This document shows, one piece after another, positions 7,631 to 12,711 of a stretch of 12,711 nt of DNA. Source of the stretch: Rhodobacter sp. (GTDB taxonomy: Bacteria; Pseudomonadota; Alphaproteobacteria; Rhodobacterales; Rhodobacteraceae). The DNA lies in the NCBI GenBank assembly GCA_013824055.1, contig PNNE01000148.1:1-12711 (forward strand), written 5' to 3'. The notes beneath the pieces are model-generated. The model saw nothing but the letters and a program-made list of their open reading frames with translations. It ran no database searches and had not been told where the DNA came from. Position 1 is the first letter of the stretch. Every line of letters begins with the position of its first letter. The position numbers and the translations under genes are program-made.

Positions 7631-8521
7631 GTGAGGCAGACTTCGGACCCCGCTGACGAGCCGCACAAACCCGGCCTGCGCGCCATTCCGCCGGGGCTGC
7701 ACCTGGTCTCGACTCCCATCGGCGCGGCCCGGGACATCACGCTGCGGGCACTGGATGTGCTGGCCGGAGCGGATGTGCTGGTGGCCGAAGACACGCGGAC
7801 GCTGCGCCACCTGATGGAGATCCACGGCATCCCGCTGGGCGGGCGGCAGGTCATCGCCTACCACGACCATTCGGGCGAGGGGCAGATGCAGCGCCTGCTG
7901 GGGCTTCTGGCCGAAGGCAAGAGCCTTGCCTATGCGTCCGAGGCCGGGACACCCCTGATCTCGGACCCCGGCTTCGAACTGGCCCGCGCCGTTGCGGCGG
8001 CCGGCCTGCCGATGAGCGCCGCACCCGGTCCTTGCGCCGCGATCTGCGCGCTGACCCTGTCCGGCCTGCCCTCGGACCGCTTTCTCTTTGCGGGATTTCC
8101 GCCCTCGGCCCAGGGCGCGCGGCGAAGCTTCCTGGAAGAGCTGGCTCCGGTCCAGGCCACGCTGATCCTCTACGAAAGCCCCAAGCGTCTGGCGGCGCTT
8201 CTGGCCGAGATGGCCGCGACGCTGGGCGCGACCCGGCAGGCGGTGATCTGCCGCGAGCTGACCAAGCGCTTTGAAGAGGTGCTTCGCGGGCGCCTTGCAG
8301 ACCTGGCCGAACAGGTTGCAGACCGCGAGATCAAGGGCGAGATCGTCGTGCTGGCCGACCGCGCGCCAGCTGCCGAAGCGACCGAGGACAACATCCGTGC
8401 GGCGCTGGACCTGGCCTTGCAGTCGATGTCCGTTAAGGATGCGGCAACTTTTGTGTCGCAAACTCTGGGGGTGTCCCGCAAGATCGCCTACAGGATCGCC
8501 CTCGACCGCAGCCAAGGATAG
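7631..8521 (+). CDS. rsmI: 16S rRNA 2'-O-ribose C1402 methyltransferase RsmI
   Basis: SAM-dependent tetrapyrrole-methylase-fold enzyme that 2'-O-methylates C1402 of 16S rRNA in the ribosomal P site. The 296-aa product (E. coli RsmI is 286 aa) has the expected run of motifs: LVSTPIGAARDITLRAL (25-41), VAEDTRTLRHL (51-61), SEAGTPLISDPG (103-114), APGPCAAICALTLSGLP (131-147) and DRFLFAGFPP (149-158). A C-terminal helical part follows. The start is a GTG at 7631 with GGGGAAG 7 nt upstream. The frame is open far upstream, but that part is antisense to the lipoprotein gene and unlike RsmI. It is the first gene of a plus-strand cluster: the yraN ATG begins 2 nt after the rsmI stop, and the yraN ribosome site AAGGA lies inside the rsmI end. 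This suggests co-transcription and coupled translation. Confidence 0.96.
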   Translation: MRQTSDPADEPHKPGLRAIPPGLHLVSTPIGAARDITLRALDVLAGADVLVAEDTRTLRHLMEIHGIPLGGRQVIAYHDHSGEGQMQRLLGLLAEGKSLAYASEAGTPLISDPGFELARAVAAAGLPMSAAPGPCAAICALTLSGLPSDRFLFAGFPPSAQGARRSFLEELAPVQATLILYESPKRLAALLAEMAATLGATRQAVICRELTKRFEEVLRGRLADLAEQVADREIKGEIVVLADRAPAAEATEDNIRAALDLALQSMSVKDAATFVSQTLGVSRKIAYRIALDRSQG

Positions 8522-8523
8522 CC

Positions 8524-8922
8524 ATGCCGTTCGACTTCGTCTCCTCTCCGTCCCGGCAGAACCGCAAGGCACGGGGATTGACGAATTACCTTGCCGGCCA
8601 TGCCGCGGAAGCCTCGGTTGCCCGCCTTTATGAAGATCGCGGCGTCGCCATCTGCGCCCGGAACTGGCGTGGCCTGACGGGCGAAATTGATCTGATCGGG
8701 CGCGATGGCGATGTCGTCGTCTTTGTCGAAGTGAAGCAAAGCCGGACGCATGATCTGGCCGCCTCGCATCTGTCCGACCAGCAGATCCGGCGCATCTTCG
8801 CCAGTGTCGATGAATTCGTCGCAGGCGAACCCCGTGGCCTGTTGACGGATGTGCGCATCGACCTTGCGCTGGTCGACGGGCAGGGCCGCATCGAGGTGGT
8901 GGAAAACGCCTTCGCGGGCTGA
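8524..8922 (+). CDS. YraN family protein (UPF0102), endonuclease-like
   Basis: Small soluble protein of 132 aa from the UPF0102/YraN family, whose fold resembles Holliday-junction resolvases and restriction-type nucleases. No function is firmly established. Visible signatures are GHAAE (25-29), NWRGLTGEIDLIGRDG (47-62) and VVFVEVK (65-71), then RID at 111-113. Glu54, Asp56, Glu69 and Lys71 form the E-x-D ... E-x-K pattern of a PD-(D/E)XK-like active site, so it may be catalytically competent. The ATG at 8524 is 2 nt past the rsmI stop, with AAGGA at 8514-8518 as its ribosome site. The rsmI-yraN pairing is widespread in proteobacteria. Its N-terminal tail of about 20 residues before the GHAAE block is a little longer than usual. 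Confidence 0.92.
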   Translation: MPFDFVSSPSRQNRKARGLTNYLAGHAAEASVARLYEDRGVAICARNWRGLTGEIDLIGRDGDVVVFVEVKQSRTHDLAASHLSDQQIRRIFASVDEFVAGEPRGLLTDVRIDLALVDGQGRIEVVENAFAG

Positions 8923-8948
8923 ATTGCATCTTCCGGCCGCTTCGGCCA

Positions 8949-8973
8949 TCACTCACGTCCGAAGAAGGAGTGA
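8949..8973 (+). promoter_or_regulatory. Small hairpin overlapping the gshB ribosome binding site
   Basis: TCACTC (8949-8954) can pair with GAGTGA (8968-8973), a 6-bp stem with a 13-nt loop. The 3' arm includes the end of the strong AAGGAG ribosome site (8965-8970) just before the gshB ATG. The fold could modestly hide the site. A second small dyad, GGCCG/CGGCC (8935-8947), lies before it and has no T tract. Confidence 0.35.
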
Positions 8974-8976
8974 GCC

Positions 8977-9918
8977 ATGCCGCTTAAGGTCGCCTTGCAG
9001 ATGGACCCGATCGGGTCGGTCAACATCAACGCTGATTCGACGTTCCGCATCGCGCTGGAAGCGCAGGCGCGGGGGCATCAGCTGTTCTTCTACACGCCGG
9101 ATCGCCTTGCCTTCGTCGAAGGCCGGGTCGTCGCCAGCGGCTGGCCGATCGAAGTGCGACGCGAGCAGGGAAATCACGTGACCTATGGTGAGGAGACCGA
9201 GGTCGATCTTGGCGACTATGACGTCGTCTGGCTGCGTCAGGACCCGCCCTTCGACATGGGCTATATCACAACCACGCACCTTCTGGAGATGATCCATCCG
9301 AAAACCCTGGTGGTGAACGATCCGTTCTGGGTCCGTAACAGCCCCGAAAAGCTTCTGGTGCTGCGCTTCCCCAGGCTGACCCCGCCCACGGCCATCGCCC
9401 GCGACCTGGCCACGATCCGCGCCTTCAAGGCACGGCACGGCGACATCATCCTGAAACCGCTTTATGGCAACGGCGGCGCGGGGGTGTTCCGGCTTGATCC
9501 GAACGACCGCAACCTCTCAAGCCTGCACGAGCTGTTCATGGGCATCAACCGCGAGCCGCTGATCGTGCAGAAGTTTCTGCCCGACGTGGCAAAGGGGGAC
9601 AAGCGGGTCATCCTGGTCGACGGCGAGCCCGTGGGCGCGATCAACCGTGTCCCGCAGGCGGGCGAGACGCGGTCGAACATGCATGTCGGCGGGCGGCCCG
9701 AGAAGATCGGCCTGACCGAACGCGACCTGGAAATCTGCCGCGCCATCGGCCCGGTGTTGCGCGAAAAGGGCCAGGTCTTTGTCGGCATCGACGTCATCGG
9801 CGACTGGCTGACCGAGATCAACGTGACCTCGCCAACCGGCATCCAGGAGCTGGAGCGCTTCGACGGAACCAACGCTGCCGCCCGCATCTGGGAGGTGATC
9901 GAAGCGAAGCGGGGCTAG
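8977..9918 (+). CDS. gshB: Glutathione synthetase
   Basis: Cytoplasmic ATP-grasp ligase that joins glycine to gamma-glutamylcysteine, the second step of glutathione synthesis. The 313-aa product matches the length of E. coli GshB (316 aa). It shows MDPIGSVNINADSTF (9-23) at the N-terminus, VWLRQDPPFDMGY (84-96), the ATP-grasp lysine and glycine-rich loop ILKPLYGNGGAGVF (158-171), VQKFLPDVAKGDKRV (197-211), and the metal/ATP-binding end TEINVTSPTGIQE (279-291). The ATG at 8977 follows a strong AAGGAG site 6 nt upstream. The 54-nt gap after yraN has no clear promoter or terminator, so it probably belongs to the rsmI-yraN-gshB unit. Its TAG stop shares a CTAG tetranucleotide with the stop of the convergent hydrolase gene. 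The gshA partner is not in the window. Confidence 0.97.
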   Translation: MPLKVALQMDPIGSVNINADSTFRIALEAQARGHQLFFYTPDRLAFVEGRVVASGWPIEVRREQGNHVTYGEETEVDLGDYDVVWLRQDPPFDMGYITTTHLLEMIHPKTLVVNDPFWVRNSPEKLLVLRFPRLTPPTAIARDLATIRAFKARHGDIILKPLYGNGGAGVFRLDPNDRNLSSLHELFMGINREPLIVQKFLPDVAKGDKRVILVDGEPVGAINRVPQAGETRSNMHVGGRPEKIGLTERDLEICRAIGPVLREKGQVFVGIDVIGDWLTEINVTSPTGIQELERFDGTNAAARIWEVIEAKRG

Positions 9919-9929
9919 GCCAGCCCGCT
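9908..9929. terminator. Hairpin at the gshB / SGNH hydrolase convergent junction
   Basis: AGCGGG (9908-9913) and CCCGCT (9924-9929) pair. With G9914 bulged out, CT/AG extends the stem to about 8 bp around a 5-nt loop. The hairpin spans the overlapping stop codons of the two converging genes. It has no T tract on either side, so it is only a candidate bidirectional terminator or transcript-end stabiliser. Confidence 0.35.
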
Positions 9930-10804
9930 GTCCGGGTAGGCGCGGACGATGTCCCAGACCAGGGCTTTCATCCAGTCGGCCTGTTCGTGCGAGGGCCATC
10001 CCGGCTCTCCGAGCAGGTTCGGGATCTCGCGCGGGTCCGGCCGTAGATGACCGCGTAGTGCGCCAGCGCCATCAGGTAGGCGCCCTTGGCGTTGACATGG
10101 ATGTCGTCCTCGAACAGATCGTTCATCGCCGTGAGACCCGGCGCAGATCCTGCCTGGATCGCATCCCAGACCGCGGCCATGATCTTCGGCCCCGGAATCA
10201 CCCGCATCGGCGGGCTGCCAGCCGGCCGGTTGGTGTTGACATGATCCGCGATGATCTGCCAGGCCGACATCTCGACATCCAGCCGTTCGCGGAACGGGAT
10301 CAACTGGTCCTCGGACGTGTCCCACTTGGAAGGCTTTCCGCTGTCGAGGCCGATCCAGCTGGCGTAATAGACAGTCTCCGCGCCCTGGCCACCCCGTCCG
10401 TTCTTCCAGGCGTGTTCGAACCAGGCCAGCGCGATCTTGTCGGCCCCGTGCCATTGAAGCGTGGCGCGCACCGAGACCCGCTCGGTCATCACCAGAAGGT
10501 CGTAGTTCGCAATGTCGCGCTTTGCGTCGACAGGCTCGATCGGGTTCGTCTGCCAGCGCATCTCGGCCGGGCTTCCCGGGATCGTGGACTTGTCGATCAG
10601 CATGCCGCGCGACTGCGCCCCGCCAGCGGCCTTGACCAGGATCTCCAGCGGGCGCGGGATCGGATCGGTCAGGCTGTGGCCGGACATCACCATCCGCAGA
10701 TTGAAGGGACGCTGCACCGGCTCGGCGGCAAGCGGTGTTGCGGCAAGTATCGGAAGTGCGGCAAGGCCTGCGAGGACGCTGCGGCGGTCTGGGGAATGTG
10801 ACAT
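9915..10804 (-). pseudogene. Exported SGNH/GDSL-type hydrolase, apparent frameshift near the 3' end
   Basis: The N-terminus PDRRSVLAGLAALPILAATPLAA (about 5-27, ending in an AAEP-like cleavage site) is a signal peptide with a twin-arginine pair, so export is likely, perhaps by Tat. Next comes SGHSLTD (41-47) with a candidate nucleophile Ser44, and near the end DDIHVNAKG (233-241) with Asp233 and His236 in the DxxH spacing of SGNH hydrolases. The substrate is unknown. After YGRT (residue 257) the frame runs into unrelated residues and stops at 9968. One added base in the GGG run at 10033-10035 would bring in the other frame (PREIPNLLGEPGWPSHEQAD and on), which runs to a TAG at 9915 and gives a coherent 296-aa protein. 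As read, the product is 278 aa and keeps the catalytic motifs. The ATG at 10804 has AAAGG 9 nt upstream. This could be a real mutation or a sequencing error. Confidence 0.75.
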
Positions 10805-10943
10805 CAAAAATGACCTTTCACTCGATCTTCGGGGTCAGCTTACACGCGGCAGATGGGGCTGGGAAGCCGTCGCTGCAAGCCCCCCGATCCGCCGCATCAC
10901 GCGAAATCCCGGCGAATTTGTCCAGGCAGGGCATCTGTGGAAG
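10805..10943. other. Intergenic region between SGNH hydrolase and CPBP protease genes
   Basis: This 139-nt gap lies upstream of the SGNH hydrolase gene and downstream of the CPBP gene, both on the minus strand. It should hold the hydrolase promoter, but I see no well-spaced -35/-10 pair. No Rho-independent terminator for the CPBP gene is visible, so read-through is possible. No reading frame here is supported. Confidence 0.3.
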
Positions 10944-11756
10944 TCAGGCCTTATCAGACGTTTGCCTGCGGTCATCCAGCATGTGTCGCCCGTGATGTGC
11001 CGCCACATCCTGCCGCATCCTTCGCAACAGGACCAGCCCGAAGAGGAAATTCGGCAGGACGACCAGCAGCGGCACAAGATAGGCCGACAGCGGCAGCGGC
11101 CCTTCGGGAAGCGGGCTTTGCACGGTTCCGTAGACGCCCAGCAGGATGCCGAAGTTCCAGACCATGTGATAGACGACGGCCGTCCAGATCGACCCGGTGC
11201 GCAGCATCAGCGCGATCAGCAGAAAGCCGGTCATCATCGCCGCCACCGACTGCGCGGCAGCAAGGCGCAGATCGCCCAGCGCGAAGGCGTTCAGCACGTG
11301 AATCGCTCCGAACAGCACCGAGGTCGACGCGACGGCCGGCCAGATGCGCAGCCGCGTCTTCAGCCCCTGAAAGAGGATGCCGCGGAACATCCATTCTTCC
11401 GACAGGGCGACAAGGCTGGTGTTGATCGCCAGAAACAGCATCACCCGTCCGATCGGCAGCCCGATGGCAAAGGCGATGCCGTAGAAGGGCAGAAGCGTCA
11501 GGATCGGGAACCAGACAAGCCTGGCCACGGCCCCCAGCCGGGGCGGGCCGAAGCCGAGGTCGCGCCAGCCGAAAGCCCAGCTGGCAAGTGCCAGGACCAC
11601 CAGGCCGCCGACCACGTTCCAGGCGATGCCCGTGGTCAGGAGCCCGACGATCCCGGCGATTCCGTCGGCGTCGGCGCGCAGGAACGCCCCGCCCAGGATC
11701 GTCGCGGCAAGCCAGGCAAACAGGGTCAGTAGGGCTTGGGGCAGGCGATTTGGCAT
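10944..11756 (-). CDS. CPBP-family intramembrane metalloprotease
   Basis: Hydrophobic 270-aa membrane protein with about eight predicted transmembrane segments from the CPBP (CAAX prenyl protease 2 / Abi) family. These proteins are membrane-embedded proteases or protease-like proteins. All three motifs are intact: EExxxR at 120-125 (EEWMFRG), FxxxH at 149-153 (FGAIH) and HxxxN at 197-201 (HMVWN). The C-terminal tail (about 245-270) is polar and basic and should face the cytoplasm. I chose the ATG at 11756 because hydrophobic, family-like sequence starts there. The frame is open much further upstream, but that part is antisense to the response regulator gene and low in complexity. The ribosome site is weak (GGA about 7 nt upstream). 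The substrate is unknown. Bacterial relatives include immunity proteins for bacteriocins and regulators of membrane stress, but no bacteriocin gene is in view. Confidence 0.88.
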   Translation of the reverse strand: MPNRLPQALLTLFAWLAATILGGAFLRADADGIAGIVGLLTTGIAWNVVGGLVVLALASWAFGWRDLGFGPPRLGAVARLVWFPILTLLPFYGIAFAIGLPIGRVMLFLAINTSLVALSEEWMFRGILFQGLKTRLRIWPAVASTSVLFGAIHVLNAFALGDLRLAAAQSVAAMMTGFLLIALMLRTGSIWTAVVYHMVWNFGILLGVYGTVQSPLPEGPLPLSAYLVPLLVVLPNFLFGLVLLRRMRQDVAAHHGRHMLDDRRQTSDKA

Positions 11757-11791
11757 GTCGGTCCAGGCGATGACGGCGCGGCAGTCGCCCC

Positions 11792-11823
11792 GGGAAGACG
11801 CCTCCGACGCACGAGGCGTTCCC
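11792..11823. repeat. Strong inverted repeat upstream of the CPBP protease gene
   Basis: ACGCCTC (11798-11804) and GAGGCGT (11813-11819) form a perfect 7-bp stem with an 8-nt loop. GGGA (11792-11795) and TCCC (11820-11823) can extend it past a 2-nt bulge to about 11 bp. It lies some 35 nt before the CPBP start codon on the minus strand. There is no T tract, so it is more likely a leader structure or protein-binding site than a terminator. Confidence 0.5.
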
Positions 11824-11838
11824 GGTCGCACGGACCGG
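11822..11838. repeat. Second inverted repeat in the divergent control region
   Basis: CCGGTC (11822-11827) and GACCGG (11833-11838) make a perfect 6-bp stem with a 5-nt loop. It abuts the larger hairpin to its left and shares two bases with that hairpin's outer arm, so the two folds may compete. Confidence 0.4.
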
Positions 11839-11884
11839 CCGCAAAGGTCTAGGCGCGGCGCGGGCGCAGGGCAAGGCCGCTGGC

Positions 11885-11906
11885 AAGTCTTCTGCCCATA
11901 AGACTT
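11885..11906. repeat. Inverted repeat AAGTCTT-N8-AAGACTT
   Basis: AAGTCTT (11885-11891) and AAGACTT (11900-11906) are perfect inverted copies separated by 8 nt, in one of the few A/T-rich patches of the region. The centre-to-centre distance of 15 bp leaves the half-sites about one and a half helical turns apart. On the plus strand the right arm runs into TTTT (11905-11908), so a weak terminator or attenuator before the response regulator is a second possibility. Confidence 0.5.
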
Positions 11907-11937
11907 TTGGCCTGTATCCCCGGCAGTGGGGCCGGAG

Positions 11938-11943
11938 TAGAAT
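11938..11943 (+). promoter_or_regulatory. Possible -10 box for the response regulator gene
   Basis: TAGAAT matches the sigma-70 -10 consensus TATAAT at five of six positions and lies about 50 nt before the chosen start codon. No good -35 box is found 16-18 nt upstream, which would suit a promoter needing an activator. This is a guess from the sequence alone. Confidence 0.3.
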
Positions 11944-11948
11944 TGCCG

Positions 11949-11979
11949 GGCAACTGGCACCCCCAGGCAACTGGCACCC
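11949..11979 (+). repeat. Direct repeat of GGCAACTGGCACCC
   Basis: Two exact 14-nt copies, at 11949-11962 and 11966-11979, start 17 nt apart and lie just before the response regulator start. The first copy also forms the right half of a short palindrome, TTGCC-G-GGCAA (11943-11953). The array could be a tandem binding site or a simple local duplication. Confidence 0.6.
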
Positions 11980-11993
11980 GAAGGCTTTGCAAG

Positions 11994-12689
11994 ATGACGA
12001 TGCTTCCCGCAGGCGCGGCCCGGCCGATGAACTTTGCCCTGATCGTGGATGACCACCCGCTGTTCTGCGACGCCCTGTCGATGACGCTGAAATCGGTCGC
12101 GGGGATCGAAACGATCGAGACGGCCGACCGGCTGGAGACGGCGATCCACCGGGTCGACCTGACGCCCGCGCCCGATGCCATCGTGCTGGACCTGAACCTG
12201 CCGGACGTGAACGGCATCGACGGCCTGATCCGCTTGCGGCAGGCGGCCGCGGGGGTGCCGGTGCTGGTGGTGTCCTCGCTTGCCGACAACCGGGTGATCG
12301 GGGCCTGTCTGGCGGCCGGGGCGGCGGGCTTCGTGCCGAAACATTCCCGGCGCGAGGTGTTCCGCGCGGCCTTCGACGCCCTGCGCGAGGGGCGGCGGTT
12401 CCTGCCCGAGGGCTATGAGCCGGTTCCCGAGGGCAAGGCCAAGGCCAGCGCGCGCGAGGAGGCGATCGGCCGTTTGTCGCTGCTGACCCGGCAGCAGGCG
12501 AAGATATTGCAGCTGGTCTGCGAGGGCCTGCTGAACAAGCAGATCGCCTATGAGCTGTCCATTGCCGAGACCACCGTCAAGGCGCATGTCACCGCGATCA
12601 TGCGCAAGCTGGGGGTGCAAAGCCGCACTCAGGCCGTGCTGATCGCGCGTGAGACGAACTTTTCCAGCCTGATGCCCGAGGATGGCTGA
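11994..12689 (+). CDS. NarL/LuxR-type DNA-binding response regulator
   Basis: Two-component response regulator: an N-terminal receiver domain followed by a LuxR-type helix-turn-helix domain. Counting from the internal Met at 12027, the receiver has the acidic pair Asp8-Asp9 (VDDHPLF), the phospho-acceptor Asp55 (VLDLNLPDVNG), the Ser of VVSSLAD (82-88) and Lys105 (GFVPK). The HTH domain covers about 149-207, with LTRQQAKILQLVCEGLLNKQ (153-172) and the recognition helix in ETTVKAHVTAIMRKLGV. All switch residues are present, so it should respond to phosphorylation. I chose the ATG at 11994 (231 aa) because GAAGG lies 9 nt upstream. Starting at 12027 gives 220 aa, closer to the usual receiver N-terminus, but with a poor ribosome site. 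No histidine kinase is in view. It is divergent from the CPBP gene, across a repeat-rich region that may carry its own binding sites. Its target genes cannot be read from this window. Confidence 0.93.
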   Translation: MTMLPAGAARPMNFALIVDDHPLFCDALSMTLKSVAGIETIETADRLETAIHRVDLTPAPDAIVLDLNLPDVNGIDGLIRLRQAAAGVPVLVVSSLADNRVIGACLAAGAAGFVPKHSRREVFRAAFDALREGRRFLPEGYEPVPEGKAKASAREEAIGRLSLLTRQQAKILQLVCEGLLNKQIAYELSIAETTVKAHVTAIMRKLGVQSRTQAVLIARETNFSSLMPEDG

Positions 12690-12711
12690 AGCTGCGTGGG
12701 CCTTGCCCAAC

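Noticed and set aside
11757..12710. Upstream extension of the CPBP reading frame to the window edge on the minus strand
   Set aside because: The extra part is antisense to the response regulator, basic and low-complexity, and does not resemble a CPBP N-terminus. The hydrophobic protein begins cleanly at the ATG at 11756.
1..12711. tRNA, rRNA, CRISPR array, insertion sequence, phage or toxin-antitoxin genes
   Set aside because: No cloverleaf-like sequence, regularly spaced repeats, transposase or integrase motifs, or small paired genes were seen. Composition looks uniform throughout.

Overview
The window looks like chromosome from a high-GC alphaproteobacterium, most likely of the Rhodobacterales (Paracoccus/Rhodobacter type). 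I infer this from the strong G/C third-position bias, from the glnD-murJ-trpS and rsmI-yraN-gshB gene groupings, and from the wording of the proteins. No database search was possible. Almost all of it is housekeeping sequence. I see no phage, IS element, CRISPR array, tRNA or rRNA.

Layout. (1) 1-1309: a short left flank with a strong Rho-independent terminator (73-102, minus strand) and trpS (minus). (2) 1398-2084: a divergent rhomboid-family membrane protein that lacks the catalytic residues. (3) 2075-7558: a tight minus-strand operon, transcribed from right to left as LpoA-like lipoprotein, then glnD, then murJ. It couples a putative activator of peptidoglycan synthases, the PII uridylyltransferase and the lipid II flippase through overlapping reading frames. 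(4) 7631-9918: a divergent plus-strand run of rsmI, yraN and gshB. (5) 9915-10804: a minus-strand exported SGNH-type hydrolase gene carrying an apparent one-base deletion near its 3' end. (6) 10944-11756: a minus-strand CPBP-family intramembrane protease with all its motifs. (7) 11757-11993: an intergenic region packed with inverted and direct repeats. (8) 11994-12689: a plus-strand NarL/LuxR-type response regulator with no kinase in view.

How the parts relate. trpS charges tRNA-Trp and RsmI methylates 16S rRNA, so both serve translation. LpoA-like and MurJ act in cell-wall synthesis. GlnD senses nitrogen status through glutamine and modifies PII. GshB makes glutathione. The divergent junctions (trpS/rhomboid, lpoA/rsmI, CPBP/regulator) must hold the promoters. 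The two convergent junctions (rhomboid/murJ, gshB/SGNH) overlap by a few bases, and their stop codons lie inside palindromic or hairpin-forming DNA.

The points most worth a second look are the rhomboid that has lost its catalytic Ser, His and oxyanion Asn, the frameshifted SGNH hydrolase, the 14-bp palindrome encoding the ends of two opposing genes, and the dyad-rich control region before the response regulator. I found no convincing new multi-gene system.
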